64,000 nt of DNA from Paraspadella gotoi (GCA_051294375.1 CM119264.1:26063011-26127010), one strand, 5' to 3'; shown: positions 1 through 12,362, numbered from the stretch's first letter. Notes: generated by a model from the sequence alone, not told the origin. Numbers and translations are program-made.

Positions 1-456
1 TATGATCCTTTTTGCTTGGATGTGACCAATTTCATTTTCACGCGATTGCTGGACAATGACGAGAGGCGATTTGGCTTCTGTTACGACTTTCTCCATTCGT
101 CATGGCTCGTTTAAGGTTCCAGCCTTTGAATGAGTGACTGAAAAAGCGAAACAGTCATACGGCGGAAGAAATTGGCAGAAAATCTGATTCAAGAAGCATA
201 ATGATAATTGTTATATTTTGTTTTGATTGAGAGAGAAGAATTAATAATGTAAAAGACAAGTAATTTATGTTTTTTCATTTCCTTTGAAAGTTTACGACTT
301 TTAATGCTTAAAAAATTATAGTTTACCCATTGGAAATGGTAAAAGACTAAGACCAAAATAATCTAATTGTCTAAAAGTTTATCTCTCTAAAACCCCGGTC
401 CGATTAACGCTTTGGCAAAGCCTTTATCGCGATATACCCATTCGGATTTGCACTTG
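1..456. other. gene-free AT-rich DNA
   Basis: No exon-like open frame with splice signals is visible here on either strand. The stretch is AT-rich unique-looking sequence leading into the short repeats that start near 391. Confidence 0.5.
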
Positions 457-556
457 GACAATGGGTTTATATCCCGCACCAGACCCAGAATCGGATTAAG
501 ACCATGACAATGGGTTTAAATCCCTCTTAAGACCCCGGTCGGATTAGCACCATGGC
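457..556. repeat. two imperfect 50-bp tandem units
   Basis: GACAATGGGTTTATATCCC at 457-475 returns as GACAATGGGTTTAAATCCC at 507-525. The following AGACCC..CGGATTA..ACCATG motif also recurs 50 bp later. A third diverged piece (CCCCGGTCCGATTA) lies near 394. This is seen directly; function is unknown. Confidence 0.6.
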
Positions 557-679
557 GAGATCCTCTCGTCATCGCGTCGTGGGCGTGGAGCCAAGCGCTC
601 GAGAGATGGAGACGCCGACTTGGCATCGATTCAAGTGGATCACAGCTCGGAGAGATTGGCGTCTCCGCGAATTCACGGC

Positions 680-686
680 TCAAGCA

Positions 687-725
<39 letters not shown>

Positions 726-975
726 CTCTTCGTCTACTAGTCGTAATTGGCGTAATCATCGTCATCATTGTACTCGTCATCTTTGTCATTGACGCTGTCG
801 TTGTGATTGAAACCGTCGTTCACGTCATCGTCAGGTATACGTCATTGTCGGCGTCATCCTCGTTGTCGTTTTACTTATCTTCGTCGTTATCGTCGTGTAC
901 TCGTCGTCATCATTGTCATCATCTCCGTCGTTGGCTGCGTCGTCGTCCTTGTTGTTGTTGTCGTCGTCGTCTTCA
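680..975. repeat. (GTC)n and degenerate CGT/CAT triplet tract
   Basis: A pure GTC run around 685-725 is followed by about 250 bp of degenerate GTC/ATC triplets. Open frames here (polyvaline, polyarginine or Asp/Asn runs on the opposite strand) follow from the repeat and are not treated as genes. Confidence 0.75.
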
Positions 976-1309
976 TGACTAATGCAATTTTCTATTCGAA
1001 GTTCTTGAGCCAAGTATTTTCGCATAATTGGTGCGAATTGCCAGGGAACTCGGCAAAAAAAAAGGCGAGGATAATTAATGTAATATATCAAGTGTAAGAC
1101 CCATATATTACTTGAACATGGGTTCGTAAAACTTTGCTACGGTGTGAAAAAGTAAAAAGGTGCATGAGGTAATTTAACAAGTAACTAAATCTTTTCAGTC
1201 TCAAAGATTCGGGTTCTTTTTTTGGTCAAAACTTCTTTCACCGTCGATCATCGCTTTTTCATGGCAGTTGATGGATGAATAAAGGAGGAAAGGGGACGGA
1301 CCGGAGGAA

Positions 1310-1545
1310 AGTGGAGGAAAAGAAGAAAAAGGAGAAAAAAGGAGATGAGTAGAAGGAAAAAGTAAAGTGGAGGAAAGGAAGAAAAAGGAGAAAAAAAGGA
1401 GATGAGTAGAAGGAAAAAGGAAAGTGGAGGAAAGGAAGAAAAAGGAGAAAAAAAGGAGATGAATAGAAAAAGTGGGGAAAAGGGAAAGTGGAGGAAAGCG
1501 AAGAAAAGGAAAGATGGGGAGGAAAGTGGAGGAAGCGTTAAGAAA
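1310..1545. repeat. purine-rich ~57-bp minisatellite
   Basis: The motif AGTGGAGGAAA starts at 1310, 1366, 1423 and about 1487, giving roughly four units of 56-64 bp. They lie within a stretch (1270-1640) that is almost entirely A/G on the plus strand. Long open frames on the minus strand here are Ser/Phe/Leu-rich repeat translations. Confidence 0.7.
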
Positions 1546-2187
1546 ATAGGAGAAGAGTAAAAAAATGGAGCAAAGGGAGGAAAAAGGGAGAAGGGGAGCA
1601 AAAGAGGAAAGACGTAGAGAAGAATAGGAAATTGGTGAATGTAAAGACTTTGAAAGGGACGTCAAAAAGAAACGCACCTACAATAGATTCCTTCCTTTTT
1701 CACGTGAAAGCTAACCTATTTTCAGTGCTAAATATGGGAATGATAATATAAAGTATATTCAGACAAAGAAAGATTAAGTAAAAGGAGACAAAGAGATCAA
1801 CTTTGAGGCCCCAACGAAAATAAATAATCGAGAGATGAAAATTTTAAAGGAAAAAAAAAAGAAAGAAAAAAGGAGTGAAGACGAAAAAGAAAAAGAAATG
1901 AAATATTCGCGTGTAATAAAAAGAAATGAGAGAAATACGACGACGGAAAGAAGAAATAAGAGAGGAAGGAAAACGTGCGAAGCGAAGTTTCCGATCGGCT
2001 AATGCGAAATAAAAGAGAATGAGGAAAATGAGCGAAGAGAATTTTCCCGATCGGCTAATGTTAATAGAAAAAAGATTTTGATTGCATATCGAGTGGAGTA
2101 GAAGAAAAAACAGTTTTGGAATCTGTTCTGTGTTTTAAAAGCAAAAAATTCTCTCTTCAAGTGTGGCGAAGTCACTCCTCTTCTCTT

Positions 2188-2325
2188 NNNNNNNNNNNNN
2201 NNNNNNNNNNNNNNNNNNNNNNNNNNNNNNNNNNNNNNNNNNNNNNNNNNNNNNNNNNNNNNNNNNNNNNNNNNNNNNNNNNNNNNNNNNNNNNNNNNNN
2301 NNNNNNNNNNNNNNNNNNNNNNNNN
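2188..2325. other. assembly gap (N)
   Basis: 138 unknown bases followed by a short (CT)n/(TTTC)n tract. Confidence 0.99.
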
Positions 2326-2459
2326 CTTTTTCTCTCTCTCTCTCTCTCTCTTTCTTTCTTTTCATATATTTTCAAGACTTCTCTCTATTATATTTCCTGT
2401 AATTCCCCCCCATTTTTCCCCTCCTCCCCACCTCCCCTTCTCTCCTCTATTCCGCTTCA

Positions 2460-2840
2460 CAGAAAATGAATTTCTCATTAGATTCGGTCACAGACGAAAA
2501 ACGAATTTCGGGCTCAGATGGCGATCGGGCAGTCGAGCAGACGGGCCGAGTCACCTTTTGGCTGCGAGCGGGCAATCGCGGGTCCAGGGATACAAGTCTC
2601 ACATTTAGCAAATATATAAATAAAAGAGAGAAAGAAAAAAAAAGAAAATATTTATTTTCTCCGGATTTAATCCTCGATTGTTTTTCGCGTCGCGACGGGC
2701 GTCGGCGCGTCGCCGCGTCGGCGGCGGCGGAGGCGGCGGCGGAGGCGCGGATTCGATATCAAATTTATCCAAATAAGTTTTATTTGATAACGAAATATCG
2801 GATCTCGGAAGACGGGAGCCGCGTAGAGTGAGGCGAGAGA
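2460..2840. other. small GC-rich island, no recognised gene
   Basis: The stretch 2500-2750 is unusually CpG-rich, with a run of GGC/GCG triplets at 2700-2750. A 121-codon frame opens at 2466 but ends in low complexity and matches no family I know. It could be a promoter or first-exon island. The unplaced C-terminal exon of the neighbouring oxidase gene was looked for here and not found. Confidence 0.3.
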
Positions 2841-3779
2841 CGGATAGGGTAAGGTTCTGAGGTAGGATTGGGGAAAGAGTTTCGTATCAAACTAATTTCT
2901 TTTCCGCTTTTTCATTCTCTCGATAACTATTATCAAACCAACCATTTCCTTAAGATTCACATCCACCACACGTTCCTCAATGAAATTAGAAAAATAACTC
3001 GACTTTGGATGGCCTATGGTGGGTGGCCTCCGTCTCTCTTAAAAGACAGTTTTTTTAGCAGTAAACGCAAAGCTTCTATGTATCTAAGGTGCGTGTCTTT
3101 TGCATGCCACCTCTCTAGCGGACAACCCAACCTTCTTACAATTCGCCACTATCTATCCACCATCCATCCACCTCCCAGTCCTTCCATCCACCACAGCCAA
3201 ATTCCTCCGCACCTCGGCCACTTCCACTAACAAGACCAAGATTGCCCATCCTCTCTGGATCCGCGCTTATCATATTTGGCATTTTATGGGCAGAGTAAAC
3301 GTCTCCAATACATCAAAATAGAATCAGGGAAAAAAGGGAAATTTGATAAACAAACAACAAACGTCAACAATAAATAGGCGACAATAAACATCGAGCGTTT
3401 TGCGCGAAGGGCGGCCGAAGGAATAAAAAATAGCAACATAAAGAAGAGGGAGTCGGAGACTGGCCTTTGAAATTTAGAACTTATGTTGCGTTGATTTTAA
3501 CGTTTTAAACTCATAAATCAATGAATATTTAATTACTATTTTTTCCCTTCTATCTCGGGTCACTTTTCCTTCGCCTCGGCAATGACCAAACCACCTCCCC
3601 ATCTCTCAGCTTTCCCCATCACCAACCGCCCCTACCAAACACCTTCCCCTCTCTCCAGCTTTCCCCATCCCCGAACGCCCCCCACACCACACTCCCCCTC
3701 TCTCTCAGCTTTCCCCATCTCCCCAATCGCCACGCCAAACCACCTCCCCTCTCTCCAGTATTTCCCCCATCAAACTCAC

Positions 3780-4014
3780 CGCCCGCAAATCACTCCTCCT
3801 TCTCCATCAACAAAATCGATCACGAATCCCTTATCTTCAGTCTCCGTGTAGAAGCATCCATCATTAGACGACCGGTTCGGTTGGCGTCGATGCCTGGAAG
3901 GCGCCGCCCGATAAAGTCCGACAACATGGCTTTCGTAGGCACACATCGTCCTGGTTCGCGTCGTGGGCGTCCGGGCGTCAGGCGAGACGGGCCACGGCCT
4001 CCGTGGTAGCAGAC
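3780..4014 (-). CDS. oxidase exon 4, broken by frame changes
   Basis: It begins after AAAAG with VCYHGG, continuing exon 3 exactly where the family has K-V-x-Y-H. PDAHDANQDDV then appears in another frame (about 3974-3942), LSDFIGRRLPGID in the first frame again, and DGCFYTETEDKGFVID in the third (Cys codon 3854-3856). It ends at a strong GTGAGT donor. The pieces follow family order, so single-base errors or a decaying gene explain this better than chance. Confidence 0.65.
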
Positions 4015-6298
4015 CTTTTCAGTTTCAGTTGACGAGGCGTTGGGGGAAAAGACGGAGGAGGAAATGGGAAGTAGAGAGGGATTAAGGGAAGATGGGTCAG
4101 GATAGTCGCATAACAGATCGCGGCGAAAANNNNNNNNNNNNNNNNNNNNNNNNNNNNNNNNNNNNNNNNNNNNNNNNNNNNNNNNNNNNNNNNNNNNNNN
4201 NNNNNNNNNNNNNNNNNNNNNNNNNNNNNNNNNNNNNNNNNNNNNNNNNNNNNNNNNNNNNNNNNNNNNNNNNNNNNNNNNNNNNNNNNNNNNNNNNNNN
4301 NNNNNNNNNNNNNNNNNNNNNNNNNNNNNNNNNNNNNNNNNNNNNNNNNNNNNNNNNNNNNNNNNNNNNNNNNNNNNNNNNNNNNNNNNNNNNNNNNNNN
4401 NNNNNNNNNNNNNNNNNNNNNNNNNNNNNNNNNNNNNNNNNNNNNNNNNNNNNNNNNNNNNNNNNNNNNNNNNNNNNNNNNNNNNNNNNNNNNNNNNNNN
4501 NNNNNNNNNNNNNNNNNNNNNNNNNNNNNNNNNNNNNNNNNNNNNGAGAGACAGATAGACAGACAAACAGTAGTCTGACAACAGCCTGATAAACAGAGAC
4601 AGTATAACGTACCAAGAGACTGACGGATGCACGCACAGAAATACAGTCTGGCGGGAAACCACAAGCGTCTGCTTCACTTAGATATATTTAAAAATTATTA
4701 TTATTTTTCGCATTTATTCTCCTGAAAATATGGACCTTGACGCATCCTGGGTATTCGTCTGCCGGGAGTCCGTAAATGATAGGGCGACCGATGGGTGAGC
4801 CTCCGAAATCCACGAAGACCGGGAGACGAGAGAAGTGATAAGGCGAAGGTCGGGGAGAGTGGGCCGCCCTCGCCCCAGATCCCGGCTCGAGTTTCGCTTC
4901 GGATTCCATCCTCGTTTCCGGTTCCATCGCCGGCGCCACATCCGGTTCCATCGCCACTTCCGGTTTTGTCTTCGCGCCAAATTTCGCGTTGGGCGCCGCG
5001 GCATCCGAGGTGGCTCCCGTTTCTTCTTTCCTTTTCCCTTTTTTCTTTTCTTCTCGTTCCTTCCTTTCCTTTTCGTTTTCCTCCGATGAACTTTTTTTTC
5101 TTCTTGTCTCGCCTTCCTCTCGCATCCCATCTCCTACCTCCTCTCACCCTCCCTCCCTTCCTCTTCCAAATAAAAAACTTGAATTCTCAAAGTCGTAGTC
5201 TTTATCGCGACGCCGAGTTTCGCCAACAACTTCGTCGCCCACGGACCCGGCGTCAAAACCGCCTTCTTGGCGCGAAAGACCACGTCGCCCGCCTCGACGT
5301 TGACGACGCCGTTTTGACGCCAGACTCGCGTCACTGGGCTTCCGTCAAGGATCTCGGCCCCGTGACGTCGCGCGGATTCCTGAAGCGCCCGCACCGCGGC
5401 CTGAGAAATCGTGCATGGTTAAAAAATTACAAAATGCAATATTAAACTTTTTCATATTCCGAGCTTGTGTTTAATGTCATAAATTTCCTATTTACATAAT
5501 CGACTATGGACAACCACAGGTCGTGGACATTTGTCGTCTGATACTCCTTGCTCTTTTAAATTAAAGAAAAAATGAATATGATTTAACGGATTTAAGAGCT
5601 GGAATTACAAAAGAAGTGAGTATCTTCTCAAAAATTGAATGTATATTCCCGAGAAAAATATGGTTTTTATAACGTGCCCGAGCAGGAGACATGCCCAAGA
5701 ACATAGTAACAAAAAAAAAGGCTATTCATGCCCGGAAAGATACAGACAAGGGGCTGACGCAATATCTCGCGTCGCTAGAGAAAGACTAAAAACACTATTT
5801 AATTTTTTTGAATAAAGCCTGAACCTGGGCCCTCAGCGTTCCCGACGCCTCGTCCAACAGACCGACGTCGTTCGGCGTAAAATTGACGCCGGGAAATCGC
5901 GCCGCGAGTTGTTCGGCGTCGAGCGGCGTGGCTTCTATGCCGCAACGACGCATGACATCGGCGGCGTCGTCGAGAAACGCCGCTCTCGGATCCCTGGCGT
6001 CGCAAAACATCAAGTAGCCGCATCGAACGAAGATACGCGTCGCCGTTTCTTCCTCCAACTGACGCCACGACTCCAGAGCCGCCTTCGCCATGCGGCAGAG
6101 AAGTGGCTCGAGGTAGTCCACTCGAATGACGCGCGTCTCTCCGTGGGAGCTGCCTCGTCCGTGCAAGAGCGAGAATTGCTCCAACAAGAGGACCCGGGCG
6201 CCGCGTTGGGAGAGAGAGCGCGCCGTCGCGGAGCCCATGACGCCGGCGCCGACGACGATGGTATCGTAGACGGCGTCGATCGGATGGTGTTGAGACAT
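3780..6298 (-). CDS. FAD-dependent sarcosine/pipecolate oxidase family gene (four exons seen, C-terminus missing)
   Basis: This encodes a monomeric sarcosine oxidase/L-pipecolate oxidase (PIPOX-MSOX, DAO superfamily) enzyme. Such enzymes oxidise N-methyl or cyclic secondary amino acids with covalently bound FAD, usually in peroxisomes in animals. Visible landmarks are: the N-terminal dinucleotide-binding loop VVGAGVMGSATA; the family signature GRGSSHGETRVIR; TPGPWATKLL; IYGLPADEYPG; LSDFIGRRLPGID; and DGCFYTE, whose Cys matches the flavin-attachment Cys of MSOX. Exons (minus strand) are 6298-5825, 5400-5148, about 4860-4736 and 4014-3780; the intron between exons 3 and 4 holds a 416-N gap. 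Exon 4 carries three frame changes. The C-terminal GFSGHGFK-type segment expected in the family was not found below 3780. Family assignment is firm. Whether the gene is functional, and which substrate it uses, is not decided by the sequence. Confidence 0.88.
4130..4545. other. assembly gap (N)
   Basis: 416 unknown bases inside the intron between oxidase exons 3 and 4. It is followed by a degenerate GACAGACA repeat. Confidence 0.99.
4736..4860 (-). CDS. oxidase exon 3 (left boundary approximate)
   Basis: LPVFVDFGG and IYGLPADEYPGCVK match the PIPOX/MSOX segment that follows the central strand. The donor is AAG/GTCCAT in phase 0. The upstream acceptor is unresolved: the frame stays open into Glu/Lys-rich sequence that I take to be intron, and the AG at the ideal place is not obvious. 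The start given is an estimate. Confidence 0.6.
5148..5400 (-). CDS. oxidase exon 2
   Basis: The acceptor TTTCTCAG precedes AAVRALQESARRHGAEIL. The frame continues through VLTPGPWATKLLAKLG to RIQVFYLEEEG and reaches a G/GTGAGA donor in phase 1. The order matches the family's substrate-domain strand and second FAD-domain segment. Confidence 0.83.
5825..6298 (-). CDS. oxidase exon 1 (start codon, FAD-binding Rossmann fold)
   Basis: The frame starts with ATG at 6298-6296 (MSQHHPIDAVYDTIVVGAG). The Rossmann glycines come about 17 residues in, then E-38-like acidic residue in LLLEQ, then the GSSHGETR motif. The exon closes after SGTLRAQ at a CAG/GTTCAG donor in phase 0, joining cleanly to exon 2. 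No second in-frame ATG better fits the family N-terminus. Confidence 0.87.
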
Positions 6299-7452
6299 GA
6301 GGGATCCAATTTGCTTCCAATTTATTTTATTAAATTATTTGATAATCGGTCAGTTTCAGTATTTCGAACAGAAGAGCAAAAAAATAAGAGTAAAGAGTTA
6401 ATCTTTTAAGGTATCATTAATCATTCTGTCCATTGATAGTAATTATAATTGTTGTAGAAAATTGTATGAGCATGATTTTAATTATTTTAACTATACATGG
6501 ATTGATAAGCAATTATATATCTGTGTAATTTGGTACAACTTTGTAAAGAAAGAGGAACCTTTATGAAATTATATATACTATTAATTACCTAAAATCATAA
6601 GGTTTTGTTAATAAAATAATATATAATATAATATAAAATATAAAATAAAGATTAACATAAGAATAAGTATAATTGGTTATTAAATTGCTAACGGCCAATC
6701 ATAAAAAAGAATGGGTTAGATTGACAAATCAGGAGCAAGAATTTAATGTTAGAGATAAAGAGAAAAAGAATTGATAGGATCGCTTGAAGATACAATATTA
6801 GAGACTTTCTAAACCAATCAGGTACGAAGAAAGCTAATTTGTGAGGTTATCAAGTGAGATACTTGAACAGGTTTTGAGGGGTTTCTCTCAAGCTTGTTAG
6901 ATAAGCCAATCAGAAAGCAGGTTATCCAATAAGAATGCAAGTAGTGATATAAAAAATTGCATCCGTATAAAAAAGATAAAATTAATAAATCCTTAATTAG
7001 TTACAGCCTTTGCTGCTGGCGATTTTTAAACGGGACGACGCTTCAATTCGACGGGGGAAACTGCGATTGCCGGATCGCCTTGATGTTTAACCTGAACGTG
7101 CTTCCGGCGACGCAGGAGGAAGAAAGGGGGCTACGTGCTGATGCACCCAGTATAGTATAAAGTTATAAAAACTCCTGACTCTACCGACACCAACGGGTGA
7201 ACCCGGGCTTCTAGGATATTCAACCCAACATACAATTCTAGAACAATAATGTTCAATGTTGTCTCTAGAAAAGAATTTGCTAATTAAATCACGATAGTTA
7301 TGGCGGTGTGGCTAAATAAAAGCTTTCGGGTCATTTTGAACTCATCAGGAATTTAACTGTGCCTGTCTACAAGGAAAGAACGAACATAAGCAAGTGTTGA
7401 AAGAGAGAAGAAAGAAGAGAGAGAAAGAGAGAGAGAGAGGAGAAGAGAGAGA

Positions 7453-7498
<46 letters not shown>

Positions 7499-7602
7499 CC
7501 TTTTCTGAAATAGAAGAACAAACATATTCAACGTTTAAAACGACCCTATATCGAGACAAAACATTAACGTTGCTTTTGCTTCAATCAAAAAAAGCATAAT
7601 AA
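6299..7602. other. gene-free AT-rich DNA
   Basis: This is the region upstream of the oxidase start. A 67-codon frame (6957-7160) has no family resemblance. A (GA)n tract lies at 7406-7500. No promoter element can be named with confidence. Confidence 0.5.
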
Positions 7603-8168
7603 TAAAGAATTTCAAAACAAATAATATTCGTCTGAAAAGCTAATAGAGAGTACTATACGAACATTTATCAGATTTTGAAAATTATTAAGATCATTAAAGT
7701 AATGATTTTTTAAAGATTTGTCCTCGATATAGGGTCCCACCCCTCTAACTGTTTTTATTGCCCACTCTCCAATTTACTTCAGTTTTGAAAAGATAGCACA
7801 CTTTTATCGACGAACGGTTTCAGCGATTTAAGTTATATCCAATATAATTATGAAATAAAACGCCGTTTTTTACTCGAGATTTTCGAGAAAAATTGTTTAG
7901 AAAAATGAGGCATAATTTCGTTTAATTTTTTTCATTCTGTCGTTGTGTTTCGTTCGCCGAAGCTTTGATGATCAAAGTTATCGTCTTTTTACTTTGTTAT
8001 TTCAGTTTATTAGGTTTATTTCTTTTATTTCATTTCATTTTATTTTGATCCAAAGAAAAAAATCAGAAATTCCTTTCGTTTTTTACGAGCGAACCGGGAG
8101 GGAGTGAGAGGACAAAGGAGAAGAGAGAGAGAGCAGAGAGAGAGAGAGCAGAGAGAAGAGAGAGAGAT

Positions 8169-8220
<52 letters not shown>

Positions 8221-8396
8221 ACGAAGTGAAAATAAAACTACAATAAAAATATTAAGTGGAAAAAAAGAAGAAAAGAAATTGGTCGTGATCATTAAATAAT
8301 ATTTTTAAAATAATAAATTCGCTAATTTTTGTAAGACAGAAAATAGATGAACGAAAATGGATTGATTAAGATTAAAGATTAATTAGATTCAGTCAG

Positions 8397-8618
8397 TCAG
8401 TCCACATAGTCCATCGCTTCATCGCTTTCCGGCGATTCTTCTCGGCTTCTTCTTCTTCTCCGCTTTTTTTTTACCGCGGATTTTCCGCTTCGCCTTCCGG
8501 CCATTTCCGGAGATTCTCCGGCGCGGCCCGAAGCGAACTTGAATTCGACCTTTTCGATCACGGCGCGAAAATTATGAGAGAAAGAATAATCGAGACATGG
8601 AAATAAATGATTAAACAC
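8397..8618 (-). CDS. possible short basic C-terminal exon
   Basis: A minus-strand frame contains EMAGRRSGKSAVKKKRRRRR, then SREESPESDEAMDYVD and a stop. It is a lysine/arginine stretch of nuclear-localisation type followed by an acidic tail. No family is recognised. The same stretch recurs near 14,500-14,700 and 19,980-20,174, but indels break its frame there. It may be a real 3' exon or a chance frame in GC-rich triplet sequence. Confidence 0.22.
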   Translation of the reverse strand: MFNHLFPCLDYSFSHNFRAVIEKVEFKFASGRAGESPEMAGRRSGKSAVKKKRRRRRSREESPESDEAMDYVD

Positions 8619-8658
8619 GCAAGAGAAACATGATTTGTAATAATGATTTTAATACATA

Positions 8659-11644
8659 CTACACCGGTTCCTTTTTACATCGATTTACTCGGCACATGGA
8701 GTGCACAGGAGAATGAGATGTCCGGGATACGTTTCCGGATCCTTTGGGCTACACAAAAAAAGGGTATCAAATTTGTCCTAATGACAGTTTTTTTATAAAT
8801 TAAATAATTAAAATTAGCTAATATAAAATCAATAAGTAGAATAAAAAAAATTTAATAAAATGGTTTTTAAATTTTTTTAAAAATGAAATATAATGCATCA
8901 TCTCATAATCTATGAACAATTTTTATTTCGTTTGAAGTCCATAACCCATTATTCTTCTTTAATAGTTTTAATTTGTAATTAATTTTTCTTTATAAAATAT
9001 TTTTTTAATTTTTTTTCAATAATTTAAATTAAAAAATTATAACTATGCCAATGATGAAGAAAAATTATATTATAAGGGTTACTACCTAATATGGCCTTCA
9101 ATACATATATACGTAAAGTTTTATTATATAATGATGTTTGACATGAAAATAAATATTTATAAAATTAAATATATGAAAAAATTTTAACTTTGATTTTTTT
9201 TAGCATATAAACATAATTATTAATTAATTGCGTTCATGATGCTTTTAATAGCTATGGTCAGTTGTATCATTCTCATTATATAATTTTATAACTTTTTTAT
9301 TTTAGTAAATACTGACTGCTATATTTACTTACTTTGACAAAATCAAAAATTCACTTGGTATAAAATTATGGTATGAAACAGGAAAATTTTTTCAAATCAC
9401 ATGCTATTTATTGTTTGAACTGATATAAATATCTTATCCTTGACAAAATTTAAAAAGTTTTAAAACAATCAACTAGACTTTTTAAGGTTGTCAAATGTAT
9501 AAATAATTGATAATTCGGACTGCATTTGTAGGTTTAACTTAATTCAGTAGCTCTTTTAGTTATATGAAGAAAAGCAGTATATTTAACAGTTTTTTTATTT
9601 GGAGTGGGATCAAAGTACTAACACATATTAAATCAGTATATTTGTTAAGTATAGTAGAGTTCCTCTATAGATTTTTATTTTTGAAAACGTTTGTACTTTT
9701 TTTTCTATATTTTTTTGAGCACGCAAAAACGTTTTTTTGAATTACGCGAAAGGAATGTAAAATATTAAAAATAAATAGACAATAGTTAGATCTTCATGTC
9801 TAGAATAGAGAAAAAAAACCTTGTTTAAAATTTGGATCGGAAAGTGGGGTAACTAAGGCTTACCAACGGTATCCTCCATGCTGATCGTTCTCTTTCCTAT
9901 AATGTTTTTTAATTTAATATTTGAAAGGGAAAAAAAAGAAAATTCAGAATTCGGTGGCATAACAAGGGTAGAAAAATCTGTACTAGTGACAGTGATAATA
10001 ATGATCTTTTATGTCTTTGCGTAAGGGGCAGTAAGAAAACCTTAAAAATGCAATCATTAAGTCAGTCAATAAACCTTTTCACGAATTTTTTTTTCTTAAT
10101 TAAAATGGATGATAAATAATAGAATTAAATTCCCTTTCCAATAAAAAGGTTGTTATATTTAACAGAAAATTATCAATATCAATTAACACAATGATGTCTT
10201 GCTTTGTCCAAATTTTCAGCAGTTAAGTAATTTTAAAAATTTTATTATGATAACAACAGTATAGTAAGTTTCTTTGCAGTTAAAGATAATGAAAAAATGA
10301 TTATTTTTTTCACAGACAAGAAGGTAGAGCGTCCAGACTGTTTATATCAAGCTGAAAACATTTTATATTTATCATTTTTTATATTTAAAAAGACATTTTA
10401 TCAAGCTACTCAATACAAATTTTTTTGCTTGTTTTTTTAGCTTTAACTGAAAATAACAAGCAAATTTATAAAGTAGAGAAAAATTTTAATGGCTAATTAA
10501 AATGTAATCTCAGACTTTCCTCTTTTAATTTACAAAAGAAAAACAAAAAATTTTATATGCCTTCATTGAAATTTGTAATGACAAAAAACTGTTAACTTTT
10601 AACTCGTATTTAAATAAAACTGTGTAAAACAGAATTTATGGATAAAATTTACAAACTGTTCTGAAGAAATATGTCCCTGATTAGGGCTTTAATTTGATAC
10701 CACACCTTGCTACTCTTTTTTTTCAAAAGATATTCCAAGAAATAACTTTTTTATTACTTTTTTGCATCTTGCAGTTTTGTTTTTAAACAACCTAACTTTT
10801 GGCCTTAAAATGTTAGTTGGGATTGTTTAACACTTTTTAAATTTTGTCCAACGATAAATATTATACTCAGTTCTCAACAGCATAATAGCTTGTGATTTAA
10901 AAAAAGGTTTTCGTCTGTTTCATACATAATTTTTAATACCAGTAATTTTTGGATTTTGTCAAAAGTAAGTTAATATAGCCAGTCAGTATTACTAAAAATA
11001 GAAAAAAGTTATACAAATTATTATAATTGAGAAATAAACCAACTGAACGCAGCTAAGCTTTAAAAGCATCAATGAACAATTAATTAATAATTATGTTTAT
11101 TTATGCTAAAAAAAATTCAAGTTAAAATTTTTTTCATAGATTTAATTTATAAATTACGTTATTTTCTAATGTCAAAAACATCATCAAATAAACTTTACTA
11201 TATATGTATTTGAAGGCTATATTAGGTAGGTAAGGTCCTTATAATATAATACTTTCTTCAATCATTTGCATAGTTATAATTTTTTTTAATTTAATTATTT
11301 GCAAAAAATAAATATATTTTAATAAAGAAAAATTAATTACAAATAAACTATTAAAGATAGAATAATGGTTATGGACTCACGAAAGTAAATTGTTCCATAG
11401 ATATGGATGATGCTATGATATTTCATTTTTAAAAAAATTTAAAAACCATTTTTACAGAGTTTTTTTTATTCTACTTTATTGATTTTATTAGCTAATTTTA
11501 AATAATTAGATTTATAAAAAACTGTCATTAGGAAAAATTTTGATACCCTTTTTTTTTGTGTAGCCCAAAGGTCCGGAAACCGTATCCCGGACATCTCATC
11601 TTGTGCAGTCTCCATGCCGAGTAATCGATGTAAAAAGGAACGTG
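8659..11644. mobile_element. 2,986-bp DNA transposon-like element with long inverted arms, copy 1
   Basis: The ends are inverted copies: left CACCGGTTCCTTTTTACATCG, and right (reversed) CACGTTCCTTTTTACATCG. The similarity continues inward for about 840 bp (8659-9490 against 10805-11644) with scattered differences. CATA flanks both ends (8655-8658 and 11645-11648). The corresponding site at 20211-20214 has a single CATA and no insert. The interior is AT-rich with no frame of transposase size, so this is non-autonomous or foldback-like. The 4-bp duplication and CAC...GTG ends are compatible with CMC/Chapaev-type elements but not diagnostic. Confidence 0.88.
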
Positions 11645-12330
11645 CATAGGAATCGTGATTGGTCAAAATTAGATAAACTAATGTAGTCATAATGTGATGA
11701 TTGGTCACCTGCAAAATGTTACAGATGACATGCCAATAATTAATTTTCAAGAGAGCCAAAATGATTCATAAACTAAGTATACAGTCGATGAATGAACTTA
11801 AAGAAGAATAGAGTAAACGAATTCTAATATCTGTTCTATTCAACAATGTTTAATTCAGCAGAATTTCCATCTATCAAAAATGATTACTTGATTCGCCTAA
11901 CACTAAAATTCATTCAGGAAAGCTTCCGAAATTATTATCATTATTATTTTTGTTTCATTTTTTGTTTTTTTAAACAAATTTTGATTATTTTTATAATTCC
12001 GAAAAAAAAAGCTACTTAACAAGTGATGATTCACTGTGACATCCGTCAACAATCGTTAGGCATCCGCTTCCCGCTAAAGAAACCGCTTCTTCTCTCCGCT
12101 TCTCTGGCCAGCTTCTCCCCGTTCTTGCGTTCTCCCAATCCCAGCTCACCAGCCACCTCCTCACCCCCCGTCCCCCCCTCAACCGCTTTCCCAAGGGGGA
12201 TTCGCTTCCTCGTCGACAGACATCACTTTTTCCCGGCCTTTATGCTTTAATCCTCGAGCCGAAAACGGGACGCGTCTTCTCCCTCTCTCTTTTCTCTCTC
12301 TCTCTCTCTCCTCTTCTCTCTCTCCTCTCT

Positions 12331-12362
<32 letters not shown>

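Noticed and set aside
6957-7160. 67-codon frame ending in a moderately GC-rich stretch
   Set aside because: No recognisable motif and no clear splice sites. Reverse-strand reading also gives nothing.
11466-11759. 97-codon minus-strand frame, repeated at 17557-17850
   Set aside because: It runs across the end of the transposon-like element into its flank, so it is a chance frame made by the insertion. The repeat is the duplicated assembly block.
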